A stretch of DNA of 19,809 nt from positions 1 through 19,809 of the forward strand of contig JAPEHQ010000039.1 in NCBI GenBank assembly GCA_027405735.1. The letters are read 5' to 3'. Position 1 is the first letter of the stretch; each line of letters opens with the position of its first letter. The translations under genes were made by a program, and so were the position numbers. Of this stretch, positions 9,301 through 19,692 are shown piece after piece. The notes beneath the pieces were generated by a model that worked only from the letters and a program-made list of their open reading frames with translations, did not search any database and had not been told where the DNA came from. Origin of the DNA: Mucor racemosus. Its lineage: Eukaryota > Mucoromycota > Mucoromycetes > Mucorales > Mucoraceae.

Positions 9301-11407
9301 GGGACCTTATAATGAGGGAGATTGGGATTTCCTTCTATTTCACTATTTGTGTGGACAACATTTTTTGTCAATGAAGGTATCCATTTTTCCAAAGATTGCT
9401 GATCACCAACGACATTATCAGTGTAAAACACCTTTGGCTCGGGTTGTTGGTTTGCAAGGTATGTCTTCATCATCTGAGCAAAGCTTTCTTCTAATTGGGG
9501 AAGTGATTTAGTTGATGCTAAGACCATCATGCGAATTTCTTCAAATTCATTGCACAACGTATACAAAGCAGTAAAGATAGAGACACCATTTAATTGTGCG
9601 ATTTGCTTGATTATCTTAAAAGTATGATCTCCTTTTAGTATAATACCACCAAGCTTCATCATCTCAGAATCAACACGGTCCTTGATATTATCCATGTAGC
9701 TAGTATACACATATCCAATATAAGAAGCCGAAGGAACACTACCGTTGTAACCTTTTTTATCATGGAATTCAGAAAACTCGGCTGCCTTCCCATTCCCAAA
9801 GGAGTTATTTGACTTATGCGAATAAGCTGCAGCAAGATATTGATACTGGAGTTTATCGTATCTTAAATGATGCATTTCTTGAAGGGTTTTGTGCAGACGT
9901 CCTGGACCAACTGAATTTTGCATCAATGGACGTAATAGGTCAACTAACATTATTGAAATACCAGATTTGTGAGTTAAAAGAGCCGGGAAATCACTTTGTA
10001 CATGGTAAGGAAGCTGTCGGATGACTTCACTGTCGTAACCTGTATAACTATGCTTCGTATTTTTGGAACATACATAGCGAGAAGACATCATATAAAATGA
10101 GCTAAAATAAGTAGTTTAATTATAAAGTTGTCATAGATAAAAATATTATTACTTACTCGTTGACATCAATAATACGGCGAGCATTTTCCAAAAAGCCTTT
10201 AACATTTAGATTACTATCACATTTAGGACAAGAAAGTTTTGATTCACCCGGCATTAAATATTGAGGAAACCACAAAAACAAGCGAGGCATGTATAACACA
10301 TCCGGCCTTGGCCATCCTTGATTATGGTACACATTAAGATTAAAGCTAGGACTACCTTGAGATACCCAGAAAGTCTTTCCTTCAGTGTATTCGGAAGGCG
10401 CTTTACCACGATTTGGGCCCTTTCGCAATCTATCAAGAACCTTCTTCGTTAAAATGTCCACTGGACTATCTTCTATGATTTGAAGAAACTCTTCTTCTTC
10501 TTTATGGATAGTAGACATATTGATAGGAAGAGTATCTTGATCTTCATCATCGTCATCATCGTCATCATCAGCGTCTAAACCGTCGTCTAAAGGCACAAAG
10601 GTAGCATTGAGATTCTGGTTTGCGATTACATTTGCCTATGTTTACATATTGTGAAAATATTAGAACGCTGCTTAACATTAATGATAGCAACTTTTAAGAT
10701 TACCTCAGAATTAGAGTTTTCGGCTAATAGAATCGAGTCAGAACTTGATGTCTCGTTTGATGGAGAACTACTTTGATTGTTTGATTCGGTCATGAAAAAT
10801 GAGTTCAATATCTTTTGAGATGGGTCTATTATCTTTTTGTTTCTAGAACCATTTTTTCGGCCACGACCAATATTGTTAGACTTAGTCATTTTTTGAATCA
10901 ATTAGAATAAGAAATCTAAGATAATGAAGCACAACTCGAAGGTTTTATTATGACAGATTTTACATATTTATATATTTTTATTAACTCTCAGGGGTTAAGA
11001 TTGCGATTAATTGACATTTCAAGGTCAAGCAGGGTTATTAAGACCCCTTCATTTTAATAATAAGATTAATTTTTAACTTATTGGGGTTTAATGTATGATT
11101 ATTGTTATTTGGCTATGAAACTTCTCAACAAGATTCACTTGTTTTATCATTTTTTCTGTAGATTGTTGGATATTATCTGTTGAAATCAGGCACATTTTGT
11201 ACATTTAAACTCAAAATGATATTTTTAAACTCAAAAACTAATATTTGAAGCTCAATAACTAATATTTCAATCTCAATAACTAGAATTAAAACCCAATAAC
11301 TAGAATTCGAAGCAATTTTATTGGCTTACAAATAAATTCAAACCCAATAACTAGATTATCCGACCACTTGATTGGATAAAACACACCCCAGCTATGGCTT
11401 GAGAGCC
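6352..11407 (-). mobile_element. DNA transposon copy 2 (5056 bp)
   Basis: Middle copy of the array, the same in structure as copy 1 at an offset of 5062. Both ends are complete, including TIRs, hairpin (6389-6433) and subterminal repeats (11210-11360). Because it is flanked on both sides by other copies, short reads could not place it. Its existence as a separate copy depends on the assembly. Confidence 0.85.
6705..10889 (-). CDS. DDE transposase with inserted DEDDy 3'-5' exonuclease (copy 2)
   Basis: Exons 10889-10704, 10635-10157, 10101-7779 and 7724-6705. The open frames are identical in sequence to copy 1, so all catalytic residues of the exonuclease (D531, E533, D593, Y669, D673) and the proposed transposase residues (D380, D450, E961) are kept. 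No frameshift or early stop is present. Its own TATA-like box (10965-10974) and poly(A) signal (6617-6622) lie inside the element, so it could be expressed independently of its neighbours. Confidence 0.85.
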
Positions 11408-11413
11408 AAATCG
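11408..11413. repeat. AAATCG spacer, copy 2/copy 3 junction
   Basis: Same GAGCC-AAATCG-GGCTC junction as at 6346-6351, with the same bases on both sides. Confidence 0.9.
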
Positions 11414-14400
11414 GGCTCCGTGGCCATAACTGGGGTTTGATCCGACTAGATTTTTTTTTTTTCAGGAGGGCGAAGCCTTCCTGAAAAAGAAAAAATTCGG
11501 TAAAATGTGCATTAATTAATGAAAATATGTCATTTCGATTAAAAAATACTAAACACATTAAATCCTAGCTTAAATGTATCTATATTTCCAAGTTATTGTA
11601 TATATATACATTAGATTAAGATCAAATTTGTGTAAATTGAAGAATGAAAAAAAGCAGGTTTATGAGACATTGGATTGTTTTATTGAATCTGTAGTCGATA
11701 ATTTCAGTTTAATGACTTGAGTTAGTGGTGATAATGAGTAATAACTTGGATAAAAAATTTATAAATCTAAGGCGAGTAATGCTTGCAGTTTTTTATATGT
11801 TGTTTTCCTGGACATTTATACATGTTTTCAGGATCAATTGCTTTACATCTGGTACACCTTCTTGTTCTAGGTTTTTTTACAGAATTAATATCAGTTGTCA
11901 AAAGTACAGGACCTGCAATGAGTTGAGAGTGATCAGGCTGTAAAGGATCATCAGATTTTCTCTTGTTTGAAGTTAGTGGAGCAAATGAGAGACTACCTCG
12001 AAGAGGTGATGGGAGAATAGCAGGAGGAAAAGATGCAGCTGGTCTTTTTGAAGAATCAACTGCGTTCTTAACTTTTTTGATCATCTCTGCATTTTGAGGG
12101 ATCTTGACACAGTCTTTGTAGGTATTGTTACTTTGATACTTATTGAAAAAAGATTCAAGAATCTCGGGTATCTTATAAAACACTACTGGCTGCTGATTTT
12201 CTTTGAGTTTTCCATTAGTGTGATTGCAGCGTTTACACCATTCTTGAGCCATTTCCATGAAATCGGGGTTGGTCTTTTCATGCATTTTCAGATCATTGTA
12301 TATGTTCCAAAACAGTATTCTCTCTTCATCTGTATGTACAGGTACAATAGCATACTTCACATTCTGGCAGCTTGCAAGATATTGATACTGGGATAAATTT
12401 AATTTCGAGGCTTTAATCAATGGTAATGCAGAGAGCTGCAAAACTTGGGTAACCAAGGAATAACTACTAGAATCAACATCACTAGCAATGCCATCATCAG
12501 AAACATCTTCAGTATCAGTAGGCTTGTTTGAAGGCGCATCTTCGTTCTTTGCAGAGTCAGATTCGTTGAATGGCAACATGTTGAAATATGCTCTTGCAAC
12601 GTCTGATATAGGACAAATACCGAAAGTTTCACCTTTTGGATCAAAATGGATAGCATTACCATCAGGATCATGGTAAGATCCTTGTACTGTAAGACCGAGT
12701 TCACTTTTTAAATGGTTGATGCCATGAGTTAGCCAAGGATTGTAATGACCAGTATGCTTTATATTGTATCGATTCAAAGAACCAACCTTGAAGAAAATAT
12801 TTAGTAACAAGCTCTTTCATTTAACTTATAATATACTTACATCAGTATTATGTCGAAGCCTATAATCGGCTAATAGACAATTTGTCAATCTAGGGGAAGC
12901 ATTATACATCGAGAATTTCCTTATAATATTGGTGTGAACACCACCCTCCAAACTATTGGTTCCTCTGACACAGCGATAGACTGGGAGACCGAACTCATCA
13001 ATTCTTCTTGTATAATATAAAGGTACACCAACAGGATCCGAAATATGGCCTTTACTGATTGCATCGAGAATCTTGGCAGCTTGAGATTGACATTGTTTGT
13101 CGAACAGTTTTAGACCAGTCTTGAGATCCAATGAATTACCATAATGGCTAAAGAGAGCTGCAACAACCGGATAAAGTTGCTTTGGAGGAGGAATTGTGCG
13201 TCTAATCCGTTTGGAAATCCAGCTAGGCCTTGCTTTTACCATACGGTCCCAGGTTATCTGGTTGCGTTTTAAGGCTTCGGTAACCCGTTTCTTGTCTTCT
13301 TCATTCACGAGAAACAAAGCATCTCGAAAACGAGCCATAAACTCCTTGTGCATTCCATGCTTCTCCGAAACCGAGATGAAATCCATTAGGTGAAAAGCGT
13401 CTTTAAGCACCAAAGTTGGAATAGTAGCAGCCTCATCAGCTTGTAAAGGAGTTTCATCTTCAATATCACTTCTGGCTGTACGCAAACAGCGGGTATCGAC
13501 GTTAATAATCAGGAACTCATCCTTAATAGCCTCAAAGGTTATTCTATTTCTATCGGAACTTCTGTTATCGTGGCTACAAATTGGTGCAAGAGCTCTATAC
13601 TTGAAGACATTCAAGACCTTCACCGGCAAACATTTACTACAACCTTCGGCTCTTTCAACAACCTTTCCAACGGCTAATTGGCGACCTCTACATGTATTTG
13701 ACGTAGCATATAGGTTGACATACGTGTTAATAGATACAGGTTTCTTAATAATACAATTAAGTTGTGGCAAAGCATCCATTGCGGCATTCAAATGTAAAGC
13801 TACATACGCATCATTTGCAGCATATTCTCTTTGCTCCTTGGTAAGATCGGAGGACTCCCAATCACCGCATCTTATTCCAACTGGCTTTGGTAAGTACTTT
13901 CCAAAAATGTCTTGACAGAGACTTTGTAATGAGCACCCCTTCAATTTGTCCACGTAGCCTAACTCCAAATACTTGCTGCTTAATTCAATAAAAGCAAATG
14001 TATCATAGCTAGCTTTAGAAATTGCATAATCTCGGGACAGCTTCATAAGATCTTGCTTGACAGAACGTCCAATCTTTACAACATCATTACATTCAAGCAG
14101 AGTTTTGAGGTGTCTTGGTAAGTGAGCTCTTTTCTTCAAATGGAATAAGTAAACATTGTCTTGATGCGCAATTTGTATTAAAGAAACCTTCTGAACGATT
14201 GTTTTAGTTCTAATCAGATTAACATTCCATTCGCAGTCGAAGCCAATGTAAACTGGAATAACTTCGCCGGTATTGGGGTCTGTTTGCAAATAATCAAGAA
14301 TTCTTGACGCCATTAAATCCATCTGTTTGCCTGCTGAAAGATATAAAACTGTGACATTATCAGGGACCTTATAATGAGGGAGATTGGGATTTCCTTCTAT

Positions 14401-16469
14401 TTCACTATTTGTGTGGACAACATTTTTTGTCAATGAAGGTATCCATTTTTCCAAAGATTGCTGATCACCAACGACATTATCAGTGTAAAACACCTTTGGC
14501 TCGGGTTGTTGGTTTGCAAGGTATGTCTTCATCATCTGAGCAAAGCTTTCTTCTAATTGGGGAAGTGATTTAGTTGATGCTAAGACCATCATGCGAATTT
14601 CTTCAAATTCATTGCACAACGTATACAAAGCAGTAAAGATAGAGACACCATTTAATTGTGCGATTTGCTTGATTATCTTAAAAGTATGATCTCCTTTTAG
14701 TATAATACCACCAAGCTTCATCATCTCAGAATCAACACGGTCCTTGATATTATCCATGTAGCTAGTATACACATATCCAATATAAGAAGCCGAAGGAACA
14801 CTACCGTTGTAACCTTTTTTATCATGGAATTCAGAAAACTCGGCTGCCTTCCCATTCCCAAAGGAGTTATTTGACTTATGCGAATAAGCTGCAGCAAGAT
14901 ATTGATACTGGAGTTTATCGTATCTTAAATGATGCATTTCTTGAAGGGTTTTGTGCAGACGTCCTGGACCAACTGAATTTTGCATCAATGGACGTAATAG
15001 GTCAACTAACATTATTGAAATACCAGATTTGTGAGTTAAAAGAGCCGGGAAATCACTTTGTACATGGTAAGGAAGCTGTCGGATGACTTCACTGTCGTAA
15101 CCTGTATAACTATGCTTCGTATTTTTGGAACATACATAGCGAGAAGACATCATATAAAATGAGCTAAAATAAGTAGTTTAATTATAAAGTTGTCATAGAT
15201 AAAAATATTATTACTTACTCGTTGACATCAATAATACGGCGAGCATTTTCCAAAAAGCCTTTAACATTTAGATTACTATCACATTTAGGACAAGAAAGTT
15301 TTGATTCACCCGGCATTAAATATTGAGGAAACCACAAAAACAAGCGAGGCATGTATAACACATCCGGCCTTGGCCATCCTTGATTATGGTACACATTAAG
15401 ATTAAAGCTAGGACTACCTTGAGATACCCAGAAAGTCTTTCCTTCAGTGTATTCGGAAGGCGCTTTACCACGATTTGGGCCCTTTCGCAATCTATCAAGA
15501 ACCTTCTTCGTTAAAATGTCCACTGGACTATCTTCTATGATTTGAAGAAACTCTTCTTCTTCTTTATGGATAGTAGACATATTGATAGGAAGAGTATCTT
15601 GATCTTCATCATCGTCATCATCGTCATCATCAGCGTCTAAACCGTCGTCTAAAGGCACAAAGGTAGCATTGAGATTCTGGTTTGCGATTACATTTGCCTA
15701 TGTTTACATATTGTGAAAATATTAGAACGCTGCTTAACATTAATGATAGCAACTTTTAAGATTACCTCAGAATTAGAGTTTTCGGCTAATAGAATCGAGT
15801 CAGAACTTGATGTCTCGTTTGATGGAGAACTACTTTGATTGTTTGATTCGGTCATGAAAAATGAGTTCAATATCTTTTGAGATGGGTCTATTATCTTTTT
15901 GTTTCTAGAACCATTTTTTCGGCCACGACCAATATTGTTAGACTTAGTCATTTTTTGAATCAATTAGAATAAGAAATCTAAGATAATGAAGCACAACTCG
16001 AAGGTTTTATTATGACAGATTTTACATATTTATATATTTTTATTAACTCTCAGGGGTTAAGATTGCGATTAATTGACATTTCAAGGTCAAGCAGGGTTAT
16101 TAAGACCCCTTCATTTTAATAATAAGATTAATTTTTAACTTATTGGGGTTTAATGTATGATTATTGTTATTTGGCTATGAAACTTCTCAACAAGATTCAC
16201 TTGTTTTATCATTTTTTCTGTAGATTGTTGGATATTATCTGTTGAAATCAGGCACATTTTGTACATTTAAACTCAAAATGATATTTTTAAACTCAAAAAC
16301 TAATATTTGAAGCTCAATAACTAATATTTCAATCTCAATAACTAGAATTAAAACCCAATAACTAGAATTCGAAGCAATTTTATTGGCTTACAAATAAATT
16401 CAAACCCAATAACTAGATTATCCGACCACTTGATTGGATAAAACACACCCCAGCTATGGCTTGAGAGCC
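11414..16469 (-). mobile_element. DNA transposon copy 3 (5056 bp)
   Basis: The last copy, offset 10,124 from copy 1. Its right end (GAGAGCC at 16469) is followed by AAATCG and then by unrelated host sequence starting with C and a T-run. This fixes the right boundary of the element independently of the internal junctions. Confidence 0.9.
11767..15951 (-). CDS. DDE transposase with inserted DEDDy 3'-5' exonuclease (copy 3)
   Basis: Exons 15951-15766, 15697-15219, 15163-12841 and 12786-11767, the same in reading frame and predicted product as copies 1 and 2. This gene is the one nearest unique host DNA. Its promoter candidate (16027-16036) and upstream subterminal repeats (16272-16422) lie between the gene and the host Trm82 3' end, about 0.9 kb away. 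Confidence 0.85.
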
Positions 16470-16475
16470 AAATCG
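16470..16475. repeat. Right target-site duplication, AAATCG
   Basis: This follows the right terminus of copy 3 and matches the hexamer at 1284-1289 left of copy 1. Host sequence resumes at 16476. Confidence 0.75.
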
Positions 16476-16871
16476 CTTTTTTTTTTCGTTTCTGACGATC
16501 AGAATCAAAATGTAATTGAAACTCCGGATTACATTTTTGTTTTCAAAAAATACATAGGTAATCGACAGTTTGAAGCCTTTGAGCACATAATTGCGCCTGT
16601 AACTCACTGATGAACAAACTCAGAAGTTTTGAAAGTCAAACATGATACCGATTGAGAGCGTTTATATTGAAAACACCCAACTATTACCGTAATATTTCTA
16701 GTGTAATGCCATGAAAGCAAATCAAAATGTGTATTCGGTATTTAGGAAGACCAATCCAGTAGCAACTATACTTATAAATATTTCACTTTTTATTTCATAT
16801 AACAATATATTATACAGTCTATGCATACATGCCAGTTTCTTTTTGTTTTGTTTTTTTCCTTGTTTAAATAA
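16476..16871. other. Intergenic region between array and Trm82
   Basis: About 400 bp, AT-rich, with no convincing gene. It starts with a T-run next to the insertion site. A hairpin has 10-bp perfect arms (AAAATGTAAT at 16507-16516, ATTACATTTT at 16528-16537) and an 11-nt loop. The part near 16780-16870 probably holds the Trm82 3' UTR and poly(A) site. Confidence 0.5.
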
Positions 16872-18321
16872 TTAATCAGTTTTTCTCTTTTTGTTGGATG
16901 TTTCCTCATTTGCCAAGTTTTCGGGAAGATCAAGGAACTTGCGAAGACCGAAAATAGTATAAAGATCAAAGATTTTATCAGCTTTACAAACTTCAGCGTT
17001 ATTGATTTGCTTCAATAATTCCTCATTATCAGCAGAAGCAGAGAAAACATGAATAAGCTTGTCACCATCTAAAGACATCCAAAGCTTACCCTCTAAATCA
17101 TAAGCGATATCAAGAATAGGTGAAGGAGCAAGCTTAGTTTCAGTATAAACAAATCCAACATCCTCTTTCCAGTTCAAAATAAGAACAGCGGGTGATTTAG
17201 CAAACGAAACAGCAAGTGTTTTGGTATTGTTATCAAAGGCCAATGCACTAACAATGGCGTCTTCAGAATTGGCATCAGCAGCAGGAGGCTTGTAAGCCTC
17301 AATCTCGGATTTCAAATCAATGGTTTGTTTGTTGGTGCCCTTGACAAAATCCCAAAGACGGACAGTACCATCACCACCAGATGATACTAAAATGTTCTCA
17401 TCCCAAGGTAAGAAATCGATACATGTGACAACACTATAATATAATGCAACAATGAGTTTGTGTTTGTATAGCTTCCTTATTAATTTAAAAGCTTACTCTG
17501 TATGACCTAAACAGAATGATTCAATGTTGTAACCATTAGGGAAACGACTCACTCTAATGTGCTCATCACGATCAGATGTAACAACATACTTATCGTCAGA
17601 TGTCAACAACTATGAACAAAAAAAAAAAAAAAAAAAGCAAATGCATTAGTGATCTCATGCCAAAACAAATGTAATATTTTCTTGATTTACCATATCAGTA
17701 ACCATGGATACATGACCAAGAATAGGCTGAAGTTTCTCTTCATCATCAACAGCTTCCTTGGCAGGATGACTATAATTAAAATTCTTGATAAGAAAATATC
17801 AAAATTTGACAATTTGTGCTATTCTTACCAATAAACATCACCAAATTTATCGGCAGCAAGCAATTGAGTCGAGTCCTTGCTGAATGCAATGGCATTAACA
17901 CGCTTATAAGCAGGTCTATATAATACATCGTTATGGTTACCATACTAGATCAGAAAAATGTACCTTTTTTTTTTTTTTTTTTTTTTTAATAATTTACCTA
18001 GAAAACTTTAATGACCAATCTTGGTATCCCAAACACAGACTTGCTTGTTTTCACCAGAAGTAGCAAGCAAAGAACCGTCTTTGTTGAATTGAATACTACG
18101 ATAATAATCACTGACATTATCATTCTTGGCATCTTGAGGATAAGATTTGATCAATTCACCAGTGCTATATGGAAATGTCAGAATAAAATTTGAGAAAATG
18201 AGTCAATGCAATTTAGTTTTTACCTAGTGTTCAAGACCAAAAAGTGATGACCATTAGCCAAAACAAGCTCGGGCTTGGTGGGATTATGAACGATTTTAGT
18301 AAAAGGAAGTCTAGTAGACAT
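16872..18321 (-). CDS. TRM82: tRNA (guanine-N7)-methyltransferase non-catalytic WD40 subunit (Trm82/WDR4), with a frameshift
   Basis: Six exons: 18321-18224, 18164-17998, 17915-17829, 17769-17691, 17609-17497, 17433-16872. Introns are 59, 82, 59, 81 and 63 nt. In this family the protein is a WD40 beta-propeller that pairs with the Trm8/METTL1 methyltransferase to form m7G46 in tRNA. Recognition rests on the family signature around residues 156-180 ([10 protein letters not shown], then ESFCLGHT), WD-type strands ([18 protein letters not shown]) and KRVNAIAF...ADKFGDVY. The tail is Lys-rich (KKRKTD). Length would be about 368 residues, normal for the family. Exon 2 contains an apparent one-base deletion (18017-18022): the frame runs DTK then IGH and a TAA, whereas one more base gives DTK-D-W and joins correctly to exon 3. 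Introns 2 and 4 hold A/T runs of 23 and 19 nt. The gene starts about 95 nt from the stop of the small ORF upstream. Confidence 0.88.
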
Positions 18322-18416
18322 ATTGTATAGTAAGTTGTTTGTATATGTGTTTGATTTACTCTTTTGAAAAGCTTTTTTTTCTTTGACGATGGGATTAGAA
18401 GGGGGTGACTCTTTGT

Positions 18417-18584
18417 TTAACGGTCCGGGTTTGCCTTTCTTCTAAAGACATCAGAGTCCGGGAAGTTGTGTGATCCATATACTCGAACAACGGGGTTTGT
18501 ATTAGCAGGCTCCATCATGGTTTTTGGGAAAGGAGTATTGTGTGGTAGAAGCTGCCGAATTTTGACAAGCCCCTCTTTCATCAT
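18417..18584 (-). CDS. Unrecognised small ORF, 55 residues
   Basis: ATGATG at 18584-18579 opens a frame to TAA at 18417-18419, 55 codons plus stop, with an in-frame TGA upstream (18609-18611). The composition looks like a real protein rather than random AT-rich DNA: it begins MMKEGLVKIRQLLP, contains NPVVRVYGSHNFPDSD and ends RRKANPDR. I see no signal for membrane insertion and do not recognise the family. A mitochondrial or ribosome-associated small protein is possible but unsupported. An overlapping out-of-frame ATG-CGA-TGA (18589-18581) precedes the start. It lies about 95 nt upstream of Trm82 on the same strand and diverges from eS10. It could be an upstream ORF or exon instead. Confidence 0.5.
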   Translation of the reverse strand: MMKEGLVKIRQLLPHNTPFPKTMMEPANTNPVVRVYGSHNFPDSDVFRRKANPDR

Positions 18585-18954
18585 CGCATTGTAAGTTGAT
18601 ATATAAAATCAAGAGATACAAGAGCAAAATAGAGTAGAAATGGAGAAGATACATACAGACGAAATATTTTAGCAGAAGAAAGATAATATGATGGATGTTT
18701 AGATAGATGGATGATGTTTTAAACCTTGGATGGAGAGATCTTTGTCATGTAGATTTTTTCTTGTATTGTCTAATTCATACACACACACACACACGAATAC
18801 GCACATTCACACATTCACACAAACACCATATATATTATACAATCATGGATCACACACGCACATATCACTCTATCTCTATTTTGTTCTTGTTGATCTTTTA
18901 TTTCATGTAGCTGAGAAATCTGATATTAATTTAATTTTTTATTAAGGTACAAAT
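18585..18954. promoter_or_regulatory. Divergent promoter region between the small ORF and eS10
   Basis: 370 bp with no credible gene; short open frames here are products of the CA-rich repeat. It holds the (AC)8 tract, CA-rich degenerate sequence to about 18825, a TATATATTATA stretch near 18830-18840 and a pyrimidine-rich segment (about 18870-18905) before the eS10 ATG. The transcription start cannot be fixed. A 5' UTR intron for eS10 cannot be excluded. Confidence 0.4.
18779..18794. repeat. (AC)8 microsatellite
   Basis: Sixteen bases of perfect AC repeat followed by imperfect ACAC/CATTCAC sequence to about 18825, about 160 bp upstream of the eS10 start. Confidence 0.9.
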
Positions 18955-19641
18955 ATGCTTGTCTCTAAGCAAAACAGAAAGGTTATCTACGAGGCTCTCT
19001 TCAAGGGTAATTTAGATTAAATCAAATCAAATCAAACAATATTTAAACATTTTATCTAAAAATTAGATGGTGCCCTTGTCGCTCCTAAGGATTTCAACCT
19101 TCCCAAGCACGCTGACCTCGATGTTCCTAACCTCGAAGTCATCAAGATCATGCAATCTTTGACCTCCAAGGGTTTCGTCAAGACTCAATTCTCTTGGCAA
19201 TGGTATTACTATACTCTCACTGATGGGGTATTGATTATCTCCGTGAATGTAAGTTTATTCAATAGTTAAAGTAAAATTTGATATTAATTGATCCAATTCT
19301 GTAGATCTTCATTTGCCTCAAGAAATTGTCCCCGCTACCATGAAGAAGTCTGCTCGTCCCGCTGCTCCTCGTCGTGCTTGTAAGTTGATAGATATTCATT
19401 GATTTATGTATTATACATCTAATCTTTTTTTTTTTCTGATTTACATTAGTCGGCGGTGACCGTGAGAACCGTGGTCCTCGTGGTGATCGTGATAACTACA
19501 GACGTAAGGAGGGAGCCAACGGTGACTTCAAGCCTGAGTTCCGTGGTGGTCTTGGTAAGTGATTTTAGGATCAAGTAGTTATGTTATGATTTTAATTATG
19601 TTTTTTTTTATGTTAAATTAGGTCGTGGTAACCGCGAATAA
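18955..19641 (+). CDS. RPS10: 40S ribosomal protein eS10, with a frameshift
   Basis: Five exons: 18955-19006, 19067-19248, 19305-19379, 19450-19554, 19622-19641. All introns have GT-AG ends and the exons join in phase, apart from one break. The product starts MLVSKQNRKVIYEALFK and has the eS10 winged-helix domain (VPNLEVIKIMQSLTSKGFVK, then a WYYYTLTD stretch and YLHLPQEIVPATMKKS). It ends in an Arg/Gly-rich tail (FRGGLGRGNRE). It belongs to the head of the small ribosomal subunit. Length would be 144 residues, between the yeast (about 105) and human (165) proteins. In exon 2 the conserved Thr-Asp-Glu-Gly-Ile appears as GATGGGGTATT, one base short of GAT-GAG-GGT-ATT, so the frame shifts near 19225-19228 and reaches an early stop in exon 3. 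Confidence 0.93.
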
Positions 19642-19686
19642 ATCTTTTAACAAGTTTTTTATATCTTTATTAAACATTAAAAGAAA

Positions 19687-19692
19687 AATAAA
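19687..19692 (+). terminator. Poly(A) signal AATAAA for eS10
   Basis: AATAAA 46 nt after the eS10 stop. A second AATAAA overlaps the stop codon itself (19637-19642) and is less likely to be used. Confidence 0.5.

Larger units (their letters stand above)
1290..16475. repeat. Tandem array of three 5062-bp units
   Basis: Equivalent points recur at an exact 5062-bp spacing: element starts 1290, 6352 and 11414, and gene stops 1643, 6705 and 11767. The array is exactly three units long (15,186 bp). A unit is one 5056-bp transposon plus AAATCG. The left flank (1063-1289) matches the unit only imperfectly, and the right flank diverges immediately after 16475. Sequence inside the copies appears identical where compared. 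The order is head-to-tail with all genes on the minus strand. Confidence 0.95.

Noticed and set aside
1290..16475. LTR retrotransposon or Helitron
   Set aside because: There is no reverse transcriptase, integrase, RepHel or LTR structure. The ends are inverted rather than direct, and the protein carries DDE-like motifs.
1290..16475. Tandem duplication of a host exonuclease gene
   Set aside because: Each unit begins and ends with inverted repeats flanked by a 6-bp duplication, and the protein carries transposase-like motifs as well as the exonuclease.
16470..16500. Insertion into a Pol III RNA gene (Dada-like targeting), suggested by the T-run after AAATCG
   Set aside because: Neither flank can be folded into or recognised as a tRNA, 5S, U6 or other RNA gene. 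The T-run alone is not evidence.
17998..18164. Alternative splicing that would remove the Trm82 frameshift
   Set aside because: The only earlier GT (GTCATT) leaves the wrong phase for the exon 3 acceptor, and later donors lie beyond the stop.
18707..18945. Plus-strand open frames through the CA repeat
   Set aside because: They translate as His/Thr repeats from the microsatellite and lie in the eS10 promoter region.
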